From the NCBI GenBank assembly GCA_009760855.2, contig WPIO01000148.1, forward strand, positions 641,501-705,500: DNA of 64,000 bases, given 5' to 3'. The position numbers were made by a program, and so were the translations under genes. Numbering within the stretch: the first letter of the stretch is position 1; every line of letters starts with the position of its first letter. The notes beneath the pieces were generated by a model. That model did not search any database. It was not told the origin of the DNA and saw only the letters and a list, made by a program, of their open reading frames with translations. Below, in pieces: positions 12,101-23,166 of the stretch. The DNA comes from Cristatella mucedo (Eukaryota; Bryozoa; Phylactolaemata; Cristatellidae).

Positions 12101-14410
12101 GCTTGTCAACGTTGGAGAGTGTGGCAGCTGCCCTGGAGACACTTGAAGGCATACCTGGGCTGTATGATGTAAGTAACAATAATAACAATATGCTGTTTGT
12201 GGAGTATCCTAAGAGAACTAGCTCTCTATCCAGGTGTGTTACTACTCGCTGCAAAAGAATTACTAACCTAGGGTAAGTGGCTTGTTATCGTGCTTAGACA
12301 AGCAGGCAAAAGTAAACAAGTATTATGCATAGGCCAACATGCTGAAGCAAACAGGAAGACACTCGTGGCCATCGGTTATTAAGACCTCTGGCTAGTAATG
12401 TGCTCAGGTACAAAGGCAAAGCACACCAGAACAAAAACACGTTCACTGGGAACATAGTGAACCTTCCGGCTACGCCGTTCCAGATACGTCTGTAGCTCAC
12501 AAATGTATTATTATTATTATTAGCTGACTGAGACTTGAATCATGCTAGGTCAGTGGTTCTCAACCTTCCTAATGCCGCAACCCTTTAATACAGTTCCTCG
12601 TGTTGTGGCGACCCCCAACCATAAACTATTTTCGTTGCTACTTCATGCATGTCATACAATGCATGTTTTCTGATGGTCTTCGGTGACCCCTGTGAAAAGG
12701 GTCGTTCGACCCCCAAAGGGGTCGCTAACCACAGGTTGAGAACCGCTGTGCTAGGTCATTGCAAGTAGTGAGTGACCTTGGCTGGAAGCGAGTTCCAGGC
12801 TTTCGGTGCATATGAGTTGAAAGCCAGACCACCAAAAAGCCAAGTGGTAAAGTTACTCGCCCCGACCGACGGTCTGACTCGTGGACCTGAGACCCGTGTC
12901 GTATGTGAAGTATGTGAATAGCGATTTAAGTCCTCTTAGGCCGCCATACAGATGAGTTATATTTCAAGTTAGTTCGACAGACACGATGACTATATGCTGA
13001 GGAGTTCGTAACAGGTAGGTATAATAGTAAAAGTAACGTAGTTCGTTTGCTACCGCCCGATGAGAACTTTATATCTGTTTAGGTGCTTTACAGCTTTCTG
13101 CTAGAGAACCAATACCTAGGATTTAGTGACATGCATCAAGATCGTGATCAAGCATGCAAAAGCAAACCTCATGCTACGCCAGCGTGCAAACACGAAGAAA
13201 CTAATGACCACCGGCTATTACAACCTCTGGTCAATGGAATGCACTGAGTCGTACGCAGGTACACACGCCAAGCCTGAACCTGAACGAAAAATGACAAGCT
13301 CCCAAAGCCTGGAACTCCCTCCCAAAGCCTGGAACTCCCTCCCGACCTGCGGCAGAACATCCCCTGACCTGACCACATTTAAAAAAACTTAAGACACCTA
13401 TTTAGGACAGCATTTAGTGGATCCCTGTGATTCGTCCTTCATGTGCTTATGCTTGCTGACACTGTGCATGCAGCCACTAACCGCATTTGCATGCTGACCC
13501 TGTGCATGTCACCCCTAACCATGTTATTCATTTTGTTTATCAAGCATGATATTACTCACCATTCAATTGCATTTCCCTTTGCAGCAAATGTAAAGCGTCT
13601 TGTGAGAGATTAAGTTCTCTGAGGGCGCTTTATCAAGTGCATTATTATTATTAAGCTTGTGCTAAGAAGCAGCTGACCGGAACAGATGCTTCTTTAGCTG
13701 AGACTTTGTCATTCACAAGGTCATTGCACGTAGTGACCATACCGGGAAGTTCCTGACTTGTGTTGCATACCAGCTGAAGGCTCGGTCAATAAACTGAATA
13801 TTTCTATTTCCTCTAGTCAAATTCGTTGGCTCAGAAAGCCTGCAACTCAACTCACTCTCGACTGACGTTGCATCTCCTGCCGTGACATTTAAAAATATGC
13901 CCAACTCCACCTGTTCCTCACAACATTGGTTGGCTAGGTCCATGTGAGTTATCTGTGCCGAGGCTGTGTAGGTATCACTAACCAATTGATATAATTCCGT
14001 GGGGTCTAGAACTAGATTTAGTTCTCTACAGGGCACTGTACTATCATATTACTGACCGAACCTAGGTCTGTCAAGCAGCTCATCGATTTTAATGCTAATT
14101 TTAGCTGCCTTCCTAGGATTAAAAGTACTGTCTGCCGCTAATTACCTGCATCTGTTCACGTGCTGCTCTACCACCGTAGGTCATGACTCAGCCTCTGCGA
14201 GCATTGTGCAGCTACCAACTTGCCCATGGAGCAGTAGTGCATCAAAGCAAGCAGTACCTTATCGAGAAGGGCTTATACAAAGGACAGCAGCACCGGCTCA
14301 AGGCTAAGCGATCGCCTAAGACAGCTCAGCTGCCAACGTCTAATAAGCGGACCCCTGCAGCTCCCACCGACGACCCACCCCCCTGTGATGTCTACACTCA
14401 ACAGTTCTGA
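3589..14410 (+). CDS. DTWD2: DTWD2-like tRNA-uridine aminocarboxypropyltransferase, six exons
   Basis: Exons are 3589-3722, 4237-4327, 7497-7591, 8684-8864, 12040-12168 and 14180-14410. Every junction is GT..AG, the phases agree, and the sum is 861 nt (286 aa plus stop; human DTWD2 is about 300 aa). DTWD proteins transfer the aminocarboxypropyl group of SAM to D-loop uridines of tRNA (acp3U). Visible motifs are the paired cysteines CPTC (residues 41-44) and CWCP (51-54), YILQHP (68-73), an RCL..TPIL stretch (exon 3), LLYPAPDA (exon 4), the signature DGTW (146-149), and [18 protein letters not shown] in exon 5. The C-terminal [11 protein letters not shown] block is in exon 6. Exon 3 uses the AG at 7495-7496; a nearer AG at 7440-7441 breaks the family match. 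The start is the first ATG before the cysteine motif, and upstream sequence is also open in frame. Introns carry LINE, SINE and a SPIN-like element. DTWD1 is a less likely identity. Confidence 0.9.
4790..5057 (+). repeat. LINE B 3' end
   Basis: Contains the family's 3' block TGACACTGTGCATGCTGCCA, then AGCGCCTAGAAGGAGATTGA and a terminal ATTATTATTATTATT. Confidence 0.8.
5058..5350 (+). repeat. LINE B fragment followed by LINE A 3' end
   Basis: 5060-5165 matches LINE B reverse transcriptase DNA (GTATTGCTGACGTTTGCAC). 5250-5350 is a LINE A 3' end with TGTGGAGTTACTGACACAGA and then ATTACATTACATTAC. Confidence 0.65.
5476..5571 (+). repeat. SINE1, 3' half
   Basis: GATCCTTTATTGTCCACTGC, then TGATAGCCGTGAAGACTCTT and a GAGGCTCTTAATTA end. 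The tRNA-like head is missing. Confidence 0.6.
5585..5930 (+). repeat. LINE B reverse transcriptase C-terminal fragment
   Basis: GCACTGGCTCCCCATCAAGC and the following codons match the LHWLPIKQ region found at 11610, 20720 and 32870. Heavily mutated. Confidence 0.65.
6005..6175 (+). repeat. SINE1, best copy
   Basis: tRNA-derived head with box A TGGCTCATTAGGTAAGG, the palindrome CACGACCTCGGTCCCGAGGT..., and box B GGTTCGAATCC. The body GTGATAGCCGTCAAGGCTCT and the end GAGGCTGTTAAATC follow. Confidence 0.8.
6205..6300 (+). repeat. Short tandem repeat of about 34 bp
   Basis: Two imperfect units of (T)TTCAGGTATATACCTGCGCC plus TGCATTCGTGG. Confidence 0.45.
9019..9098. repeat. (GA)n microsatellite
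   Basis: About 40 uninterrupted GA units in DTWD2 intron 4. Confidence 0.95.
10690..12018 (+). repeat. LINE B, long decayed copy
   Basis: Reverse transcriptase remnants (GCGTTTGATACCATCGATCA encodes FDTIDH; CTATGCAGATGTCACTCAGT corresponds to YADDTQ) run through the C-terminal block to a tail ending TCATTAGTATTATTATTG at about 12018, 22 bp before DTWD2 exon 5. Frames are broken in many places. Confidence 0.75.
12170..12830 (-). repeat. LINE B fragments interrupted by the SPIN-like element
   Basis: A - strand tail lies at 12177-12260, more LINE B with ATTATTATTATTAT at 12510-12525, and the piece at 12530-12550 resumes after the hAT insertion at 12749. AAGCGAGTTCCAGGCTTTCG matches LINE B on the - strand. 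Confidence 0.6.
12551..12748. mobile_element. Non-autonomous hAT element of the SPIN family
   Basis: A 198-bp element with terminal inverted repeats CAGTGGTTCTCAACC and GGTTGAGAACCGCTG (14 of 15 match). It is flanked on both sides by the perfect 8-bp duplication TGCTAGGT (12543-12550 and 12749-12756), which is typical of hAT transposons. Both subterminal regions closely match the SPIN consensus as I remember it, for example GCGACCCCCAACCATAAA and GACCCCCAAAGGGGTCG. No ORF is present, so it is an internally deleted copy. It is inserted in a - strand LINE B fragment inside DTWD2 intron 5. Confidence 0.88.
12839..12965 (+). repeat. SINE2 copy
   Basis: GTGGTAAAGTTACTCGCCCC head, then the tail GCGATTTAAGTCCTCTTAGG and a GATGAGTTATATTT end. 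Confidence 0.6.
13270..13652 (+). repeat. LINE B 3' end
   Basis: CCAAAGCCTGGAACTCCCTC occurs twice in tandem (20-bp duplication at about 13301-13340). The standard 3' block and ATTATTATTA follow. Confidence 0.8.
13653..14045 (-). repeat. LINE B fragment
   Basis: Opposite-strand LINE B remnant with TTCCTGACTTGTGTTGCATA and AGCTGAAGGCTCGGTC, degenerate. Confidence 0.5.
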
Positions 14411-14804
14411 GTGGCCTGTCGGCTATGCAACCAGTCGTGCCTAAGAATTCCCCACCGACACTGCTGGTGCAACTACTCAGGCCAGCATCACCTGTGGCTA
14501 TAGTCATCTGGATATGACCAGGAAAGCCGTTCACATACTACATTAACAGCCACATTGTAGGCTGATTAGGAAATATATGTGAGCCCTGTTTAAGACTATG
14601 CCTACATCAACTTGTGACTGAAGCACCATGCACCAATCTTGGAGTGTGCCACAAGAGCACTTTCGATGATGCTTGCATCTTATCTGCAAAAGTTCACTGG
14701 CAGGCCGGATCTTGTTAAAGGAAATGTATATTTAGTGAAAAGCAGTATGTAAGCCCACGTCCGAGAGCACTAGTGGCAAATTGCAGAACCGTTCTCAAGA
14801 CAAA

Positions 14805-14810
14805 AATAAA
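14805..14810 (+). terminator. Poly(A) signal AATAAA for DTWD2
   Basis: AATAAA lies on the + strand 395 nt after the DTWD2 stop codon. No other canonical signal was noticed between the stop and this point. It sits just before the 3' end of the convergent RPL13 gene. Confidence 0.55.
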
Positions 14811-14828
14811 ACAAATGGTAAACCACGA

Positions 14829-14834
14829 TTTATT
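14829..14834 (-). terminator. Poly(A) signal AATAAA for RPL13
   Basis: TTTATT on the + strand reads AATAAA on the - strand, 18 nt after the RPL13 stop codon. That is a very short 3' UTR, as is usual for ribosomal protein genes. Confidence 0.7.
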
Positions 14835-14852
14835 ATTGAAGTCAACATAGTA

Positions 14853-17800
14853 TTACTTCTCTGCAGCTGCAGCTTCCTTGGCTTTCTTTTCCCTCTTTCC
14901 CTTTAGTCTCTGGTGTGCACGAGCCTGACGCAGGGCCTGGACAGCACTGTATTTCTTCTCATCCGCGGTAATCACACGAGCCTTGGCTGTCTCGTAAACA
15001 GGTACCACAGGCATGACCGAACCCTTGAGCTGCTTAGCCAGCTTGACTTCCTCAGCCTGCAAAGAATGCGAAAGCAGCAGCTTGTATAAATGGAGCCAAA
15101 GCTCGAGCACACTAGGTGTTTGCTACTAGACCTACACAACACCAGCCAGTCGATACACGAGTGGTAACATGCTAATTTATCGTTACTGTAGCGATTGCTA
15201 CCAAGAAGCATATAGCAACCTAGCATCCACTTTCCAAAATTGCTTCAAGCTTTAGTAAGGCACGGTAGCACCATTCCTACAGCAGCTGCCTGCACCCAAG
15301 AATAACCAGGGTCTGCAAGAAAGTAAAAGGCAGCTGCAAAGCCACTGCATGAGATGAACATAGATGGCTTCAAACAAAATAGAAAATCCAACTAGAACCA
15401 ACTCCAATTACAGGAGACACTAAATAGCAGCTAGTGAGTAGTATTACTAAATTAGTCGCAGATAAAACATTACTAGTCAACACACCTGTTGTACCAGCTC
15501 ATAATCAAGTTAATTGCCAGCTGATCAAGCAGCCTCACCAGAGCCTCAGCAGCTGCTTCAGGACTTGACCTAGGTCGTGAAGGGCTTGCATATGTTGCCC
15601 TTGATCTAAGACCCGGGTTAAGACTGTCTTCCAGCAGCAATCAATCAACCCTTAAGTCCAGGCCATGCTTTGTGGCAGTACTGACACACTAAGCCGACAA
15701 AGGCAAGTTATAAAAAGGATGCAGAAGCTTGAAGGCTGCAAAGCATTCTGAAGTGACGGTCCCGAATCAAATGTAGGGGTCAAAATCAAAGTTGACATTG
15801 AGGTTAACGGCCCATGTGGTAAAAAAAAGGGGGCACAGGCACTTTTTTCATTGCAACTCAGCCGGGAGGCCATTGCAACGTGTGTCAGCTAGAGGCTATT
15901 TTATGGGTCACAGATCGACTCAGGACTGCACGACATGACTAAGAAAGACATCGAGTAAACTTACCGAGGCCTCTCCTTCCTTGACCTTATCGGCCTTCTT
16001 AGGGAACAAAATAAGCTTAGACTGGTACTCTTTCAGACGCTGGACATTCTTCTGGAGTGATTCGACGGTCTTGTTTCGTCGCCTGTGATCCACTGCAATT
16101 CCAATGCTTCGAGCATAGCTCTTGTTGAGGCCAGCTGCCTGTGAAGATAAAAAACAATGTTTCTAAAAAACAATGGTTCTTTGACTCCACGGGAAATCTG
16201 TATGTATGCAGCTGTACAAATGACGCCTGGCAAATAAAGGTAACGGCAATTCTCGATGTTCTTCATCGGCACAGCAAATCATGCAAGTTGAAATGTCTAC
16301 GTTGTCACACAGCCTGACATTACTAATTCAAAGCCGTGTGCTAGACGAACTGACCGACGAAGCGACTGCTAGGCTAGAAATGTGCAGAATAGATACAATG
16401 TCAATTACTCCAACCAAGATATTCCTGATTAATTTGACAATTGCAACTACAACTTTAGCTCAAGTAACAAACAAGATTGATTTTTATGACTACCTCTTCA
16501 ATAGCAAGATCGCCAAAAGAATTGAGTAAAAATAATCCGAGTGCACCCTCAACATAAGAGTAGGACAAGTCGGCTACACATTAGGTACACTATTTACATG
16601 AAACAGTACAATGCCAGGAAAACAAGACTTACCTGGCGACTCAGCATGTTTACAAACCACTTGCAAAATAACCATTTACAACTAGTGTCTATTGGCTTCA
16701 GATGCTTACTAAGCTATGATTTAACATCTAATAAATACTCAAACCTGGTTGGCCTCAAATCTATCCGCACTGGAGGCAAGGTACATTAATTGCTCACTGA
16801 TTTGAGCTAAAGGCACTCGAGTGATAAAGAGACTAAGAACAGTTCTCACAACAAGGGCTTGCGGCATTAATTTGCTGTGGCAAAATGACACGTCTTGCTG
16901 CTACACAACAGTGCTTTGTAAGACCAACAAGCTTATCTTACTGATGTTAAATAAAAGAACTAGTATCAGAATCCTGCACATTAACACGGATCTTCAATCG
17001 TAGTGCCATATACTGTATGGTCATGTGAAAACTATCACATGGAGCATGATAATAGGAATGAAACATCTGCATAGCTCACTACAACTCGAATCTTCAAAAC
17101 ACGACATTCTGAAAACAATGCACCAGCATAATAATGTGTTAGTTCCATTTGAGGCCTGGCTAAGCGACTTGATTCTGTCGAGCAGCTGATACGATAGCAA
17201 GCCCAATCATGAGGATCTTTTGTTGGTGGAGAACAAATGTCTGCCACTAAGATATATACTGCCCTGGATGAGTGGTTAGAACATGCTCTAGCCTTCACAC
17301 AGGGCCGTGCTTTTTTTCTACAGATGAATACCACGAACACGATACTATGGGGGAGGGCCATATTAAAATTAGGCTGCAAAGAAATGTGGCAGTCTGATGA
17401 ATGCTGCAGAGACAAGGCACTGTACAACGTAAGCAAGCCTGACGGGCGAATAGAGGCATTGTCGGGCATCACGTACAGTTCCACTAAGACTCCGTATAGG
17501 TGCATTGCTAGTCCCGAGAATTCTCGGTTGTGATTATACAGTGTCCACGGTTTTGGAGATGCGGGACCTGCGGTGTCAACAAATTGACAAGTAATCGCTG
17601 GCCGCGTGTGGGCAGCGATTACTTATCAAAGGACGGGTAGTTTGAAGCACTAGCCGCGCTATAGCTACGTACGCCAGCTGATGGGCCCCAGCAAACAAGT
17701 TGTGTTAGCGATGGGCGAGAAACTTGGGAGTGCTCGACACACACCAAGCGCACAGCGCTACAAACCCTAGCCAGCACTACTGCCGGCAGACGCGGTCTAA

Positions 17801-18119
17801 CGAACGCCCAGGCGGCCCACGGGCAAGGCGTGCATCTTTCGGGTCGCCTGACGCCGCCGCGTCGCTTGCTTACCTTAATCTCGTCTAGCGTAAATCCCCG
17901 ACCGAGACGGACCTTGGTGTTGTACCGGAACGTGGGGCAGCGCACCACGGGTCTCAGCGGTCCGGCCACCGGCTTGGGCGCAATGGCCCTGGCCTTGGCT
18001 ACCCTAGCCTCGTACCTCCTCTTCTTTCTCGCCGGCTGGTTAAACCAAGTGGTCACCCACTTTTGCCACTGCTTGTGGAAGTGCCCGTTGGGCACCATCT
18101 GATTCCGCCGGGCAGGCAT
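14853..18119 (-). CDS. RPL13: 60S ribosomal protein L13 (eL13), three coding exons
   Basis: Coding exons in transcript order are 18119-17874 (82 codons), 16138-15965 (58 codons) and 15056-14853 (67 codons plus stop). All junctions are phase 0 and GT..AG, giving 207 aa (human is 211). eL13 is a structural protein of the large ribosomal subunit. Family hallmarks visible are [20 protein letters not shown] and [20 protein letters not shown] in exon 1, [20 protein letters not shown] and [10 protein letters not shown] in exon 2, and [11 protein letters not shown] with a lysine/alanine-rich tail in exon 3. The start codon fits the family N-terminus and has an acceptor CAG 5 nt upstream (TCACC then ATG), so an intron lies in the 5' UTR. 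Sequence details such as YNTK and AVDHRRRN are of invertebrate rather than vertebrate type. The two coding introns (about 0.9 and 1.7 kb) hold no element I could name. Confidence 0.96.
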
Positions 18120-18396
18120 GGTGACTGTAACAGAAAGCGCAGCACCGTTACGTAGTTCACTGCGCAGGCACGCGTAACATCGCTTCGTCACGCAGGCGCC
18201 CGCCTAGACGGCGGCGAACCGGGGACCAAGACACCACAGGCGACTAACAGTATAGAATGCCGCGCACAAAGCAAAAAGTACTTGCGCAAAGATAAAATAT
18301 GAATGCGGCGCTTGAGTAACCCTAATGTGATGAACCGTGATGAGTGGATGGGGAGGATTGAACGGATTCCGTTCGGAAGCGGGACGACACACGTAC

Positions 18397-18425
18397 CGTG
18401 TTTTCAATGGCTGACCGGAAAAGGG
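18397..18425 (-). promoter_or_regulatory. Probable RPL13 transcription start with TOP motif and noncoding first exon
   Basis: On the - strand the sequence CCCTTTTCCGG begins at 18425 and is followed 29 nt later by the donor GTACGT (18396-18391). An acceptor CAG lies just before the RPL13 ATG. A start within C/T-rich sequence plus a tiny noncoding exon is the usual layout of animal ribosomal protein genes, whose TOP mRNAs are controlled by mTOR/LARP1. The exact start base is inferred. Confidence 0.55.
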
Positions 18426-19250
18426 CTGAGCTAAGGATTGTGGTACCTGTCAGTCGTCCGGTATGGCGGCCGCGTGCCTGAATAGCGCTATGGGAAGTGC
18501 TGTCGAAGCTCACTCGTACAGGCCGCGTGTCGTTGAAAGGCTGGCTGCCGTACGATCATCAACGATTCTTTTTAGTGCTATGTGAGGATCCCACTGTAAG
18601 CAAAATCCGCGGTGCGCGCCTATGTTAAGGTTGCGACGGCTGTAGCGCGTCGACTTCCGGACCTGTACTCCCGCTGAGTCTATAACGCCTCTTCCATTGG
18701 CGATAATCGAAAGGTAAAGCTGTCCGGACCGGAGAGAAATTGTTAATAGCTTTGCTTTGAGCTTCTCTTCTAGCCTTTCTCTCTCTCTTTCTCATCGAGC
18801 CGTACCGGCGCCACAGTCAATCGGGGCCAACCAAGGCGGCTGGTCAGAACGAACCTCTTCGGCCGCCCTTACGCTAGAGCCACGCGCAGCTTGCGTCACT
18901 AGCTAGCGGGAACGTGAAGATCCCAGAAGGAGCGCAGCTGCAAGCTGCGACCTTGAGCCGATGCAGCGGTAGACGGAGCCGGGTGCGCCGCACGGGCATT
19001 CGCCGCATTCGGCTGGCTTGCCGTTACCATGGCGGCAGTTCTGGAATCGCTAGGCTCTGATATCGCCGCCTCTCCTAAGCCATAGGTATGCCGTCCGGGG
19101 GCGTAGTACGGATTTTGTTAGTGAATCTAAATATCGGCCTTGATCGAAGCGATGCAACTCCCGTGAGGGCTCTATAGTCCTCTTTTAAACTTTTATTTTA
19201 TTCTCCATCCTAAGAGATCCCCCGGTCTGGCTAGGCGGGGGGGGGGGCAA
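18426..19250. other. GC-rich region upstream of RPL13
   Basis: CpG-rich DNA upstream of the inferred RPL13 start, ending in a G-run at about 19239-19247. It contains one ATGGCGGCAG start context at 19029 on the + strand, but that frame stops after 18 codons. I see no gene, and read the region as promoter-proximal sequence. Confidence 0.35.
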
Positions 19251-20110
19251 CGTGATAACGATGCCATCCATGCCCACCCGCTCCCCTGCAAGCCGCTTTC
19301 GACGCACCAAAAAGTACCACTTCTTTAGCAGTTCTAAAAATGTAGCCTCAGGTAAAAAAAACGAACAAAAAACGTTGCAGCCCCCCCTTTGAAACCGAAT
19401 CCGTGAGGTCCCGGCATTCTTCTTAACCCCTGCCCTCCCCCGAAATTGGTGGTCCCCAAAATAAATATATAAATTATTATGGAGTCATCCATATTAAGAA
19501 ACCGTCCGTTATTTCTAAATATTTAGAATCACTGAAGCACGTTTGAACCTCCTCGCCGAAGGTGAACGTCCGACAAGCCCCACAGAGACTTTCTCTGCTC
19601 CCTGATAGCCCGGCGGTTATTCTGCACGCTAGGTGGCCAACGAGTCGCCATCTCTTAGATTCAAAGGGGCTTTGCACTAAAATTCGAGCCCTGTGGAATG
19701 TGCAGCAACAGAAGAGGCGATGCAGATGCTTCTTAGCCTGTCCAGATGAGGGAGATCGCAGGGAGGTCACGTGGTGGGACGAAGTCACACCAATCGCAAA
19801 TGCTTTTGGGCTGTCAATAAATATTTTTTAAGTGTTTGGAGCAGCTTTGTATGCTTGGCAACATGCGAAACTCTGTTACTGCCCAAGTGTAGTAGCAGCC
19901 ACAGCAGCTGGAGCCACGCAAGGATTTGTTGGACTAAGTGTAATCGTTCTGATCAGTCATTGCTCTATTATGTAGCCAGTAATCAGCAGTCAGTCTTGGA
20001 CAGCTACACCTGCTGCTACTATGTTTTCAGGTCGAGCTGAAATTCAACTCCGACGATTTGCTTGGAAGGATGCTCATGAAAACCTTGGTGCCACTTAATG
20101 GCTAGGCAAT
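19251..20110. other. Intergenic, nothing recognised
   Basis: Mixed composition with a C-run at about 19380. An 89-codon open frame at 19562-19831 (+) resembles nothing I know and lacks splice context. Confidence 0.3.
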
Positions 20111-20119
20111 GAAAAATTG

Positions 20120-21270
20120 GGAGGGGGTGACTCCTAGCAAGTTCGGTATCACTGTCACTCTACGTGCACAGTCTAGGCTTTCACTTCTATGCTGGTGACA
20201 CACAGCTGTGCATATGCTTCTATCAATCCGGCCTTCTAGCATGACGAACTCCCTCAACTCGTTGCTGCATGTATTTCTGACATCTGGCTCTTGGATGTCG
20301 GCAAACTTTCTCAAATTGAACACGATGAAAACAACTTGCTAATTATTGGCAAGCCTAGTGTGACTCAGAAATTGGAAACTATACCACTCAAAATTGCTCT
20401 TTCACCATATCTCCATAGCAATTCCGCCCAGAATCTGTGCCATGTTCCAATGTGACCTCTCACTAGGCGATCACATCGGCTCAGCTGTCAAGTGTGCTAC
20501 TACTACTTTCACCTGCATAATGTAGCAAAAATTCGAGTCTCCTTAGACAAGCATACCACATTCAAGTTGGTCCATGCATTTGCGAAATCCATTTTTAACT
20601 TATGTAGCTAACTGCTTTCAGGTATACCGGCCTGTGCAACTAGGTGCTAACAGTTAATGCATAACTCTCCAGATATGCTTATCTGTCGTCAGCATAGAAG
20701 TTGCCACTTTACACCGCCTCTCGAAGGCCTGCACTGGCTCTCCATCAAGCAGTGCATCAACTTTTAAGGTTTTGTCACTCACTTTTAGGTCACTTCATTC
20801 TTTGGCTCCAGCCTATCTCTCCGACATACTCCCCCATCAGGCCAAGCATCGTACCACCCACTTTTCGGAATCCAACAGTCTAGAAATACCTCGTACAAAC
20901 CTCAAATCCTTTGGAGACCGTGCATTTAGTTCGTATGCTTCCAAAGCCTGGAACTCCCTCCCGACTTGCGTCAGAACATCCTCTGATTTGACCACATTTA
21001 AAAAGAACTTAAAAACACCTATTTAGTGGGTCCCTGTGACTCGCCCTTCATGTGTTTATGCGTGCTCACACTGCATGCTGCCACTAACCACATTTGCATG
21101 CTGACCTTGTGCATGTCACCCCTAACCATGTTATTCATGTTGTTTATCAAGCATGATATTACTCACCAATTTAATTGCGTTTCCCTTTGCAGCAAATGTA
21201 AAGCGCCTAGAAAGAGATTGAGTTCTCTGAGGGCTCTTTATCAAGCGCATTATTATTAATATTATTATTA
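20120..21270 (+). repeat. LINE B, long decayed copy
   Basis: Reverse transcriptase remnants, then the C-terminal frame at 20772-21026 ([36 protein letters not shown]), then the 3' block ending in ATTATTATTATTATTA at about 21277. Confidence 0.8.
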
Positions 21271-21277
21271 TTATTAC

Positions 21278-21397
21278 ACATGTTGACACAGTGCATGTTA
21301 CCACTAACCATATGGTCACACTTTCTTTACAACATGTTAAGTGCCTAAAAAGAGATTAAGTTCTCTGAGGGTGCCATACAAATGTATTATTATTATA
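21278..21397 (+). repeat. LINE B second 3' end
   Basis: TGACACAGTGCATGTTACCA, then AAAGAGATTAAGTTCTCTGA and a TATTATTATTATAA tail directly after the previous copy. Confidence 0.65.
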
Positions 21398-21539
21398 AGT
21401 CTTCTGGTGCTGAATAGACACGTATGAATGACTTAACCGGCCTTGTTAGATCTGCAAAAAAGCTGTTCACACACAAAGTTTGCAGCCTCTTTAAACAATC
21501 ACCACCGCACAATAAATAGGACACACTCATGGAAGTAGG

Positions 21540-21860
21540 GCACTCCAGTTGCCTGATTGCTGTTTCGCTTCCACAATTCTTACGCAACGACATCTACTCT
21601 CCAACTGCCGACTATGGCACATCTTTTTCAGCGGTCCTGAACTGCTACTTCTATGCTACTCACTACCTCAACTGCTCTCCTAACTCTGCTATGCTTCCCA
21701 CTTTCTCTTTGTTGCGTGAGACGAAGTCTGTTGGCTGCCGAATGCGTACCGAAAGCCGCTTAGGCTGTGAGTGTGCTATACAAAACTCTCCTGCGTAACA
21801 CCCACATGGTCTTTATGACTTTGTGGAGTTACTGACGGAGATACATTACATTACATTTTG
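21540..21860 (+). repeat. LINE A 3' end
   Basis: Matches the C-terminal coding and 3' UTR part of the 48170 element (SLPQFLRNDIYSPTADYGTS), ending TACATTACATTACA. Confidence 0.8.
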
Positions 21861-23166
21861 CACACTAACAACACCCACCTACATCACCCTGTTGCTAGTT
21901 GTACTTCAGATTGACAAGTCACATAATTGCCAGTGATGTGGAGGCTAAGCTACCACGATTTTCTACAAAGAGGTGCAGCCTGAAGCACGGTGGCGACTTC
22001 TGAGTGTACCGACTAAATGTCACGGCATTCCCTTCCGAGTTTTTGATTAAAAAACTAGCCATGGTAAATGCATACGGCAGACAGCCTTCGATTCTTCTGC
22101 ATTTTGAAAAAATACAGGCCCCTGCTAAGGGCCCACCCACTGACTGGCTTGCTAAAAGAAGCACAGGCCAACACATGACTGAAGTCACTTGATCACCGGC
22201 TTGTTGCTTCGGATTTTTCTGCCAGTCCACTGCTTGCACTGACGCTATCTTTTACATCTCCTACCTTCACGTGGAAATTTGTCCATGGCAATAAATGGAG
22301 TCTCTCGGAAACCATCCAGTGGCCGCAACATTGGGTATTGTGGCTAGTCACAGACACTCGAAACAATACATCGATGCTGTAAGACTGTAACTAATCGGTA
22401 CAGATGGCTTGCACTCAGATCTGTACCTGTCATCAAGGTTGCTATCGTGAGTTATGCAAACTATACCGCGTGTCACACAAGGATTGATGATACAAGCATC
22501 CAGTCTAGGAACCGACATCAAGGCACGAGAAAATCAAACCAAGACACGAGTCTTGTAAGATTATGTATTTCCGGAATACAACAACTACTGTGACCTTAAA
22601 GCAATGGGTACTCTTGTCACGGCTGCCATCTGTCACCGATGTGCAAGTCTAGCTTTCTGCTCTAAATCAGGAATCCCTTTCCAGCGCCGGTGCTTTAATC
22701 AGCCGGAACACGAACGAGAGATGGACCGATGACCAACTCGCATGTTCGACGCCCAAGCTCGTACAGCAGCTCACGATTACAACATCTCATGATTGCAGCA
22801 CAAGTACAAGGGAAGGCCGAGTAACGGCACTGCCCAACGACAGGTAGTAGCTGCCAAGGGAAAAGTTTAACTTTGAGCAAAGCAATGGCTGAAAGCCAGC
22901 AAGCACAGAGACAACGAGTGCGCTCGAAATGCACCTGGATTCTGTGCAACTGCTGCTCGCTGAACGATCGTGGCTCGGCGACCAATCGAGGTGCGTGCGC
23001 ACAGTGCTCTTCCATCTGCACCAAACCAGTCAACAGAGCTTCACGTGGAGGTCGGTCATCACTCCCCTCCGCCACCCTTCACTCACTGGCAGCTGCGGCC
23101 ACAGCTGCTGCCACTGCAGGCCGTCGCCACTGCGCTGAGAGGCGGCTCCGCCGCGGAGCGTGCCTC
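21861..23166. other. UBXN6 downstream region
   Basis: No repeat or gene recognised. It may hold the UBXN6 3' UTR. A variant poly(A) signal ATTAAA occurs on the - strand at 22694-22699. Confidence 0.3.

Noticed and set aside
16139-17873. Intronic box C/D snoRNA in RPL13
   Set aside because: RPL13 introns host snoRNAs in vertebrates, but I found no convincing pair of C and D boxes on the - strand here.
19029-19085. Kozak-like ATGGCGGCAG start divergent from RPL13
   Set aside because: The frame stops after 18 codons just before a GTATGC, and no partner exon was recognised.
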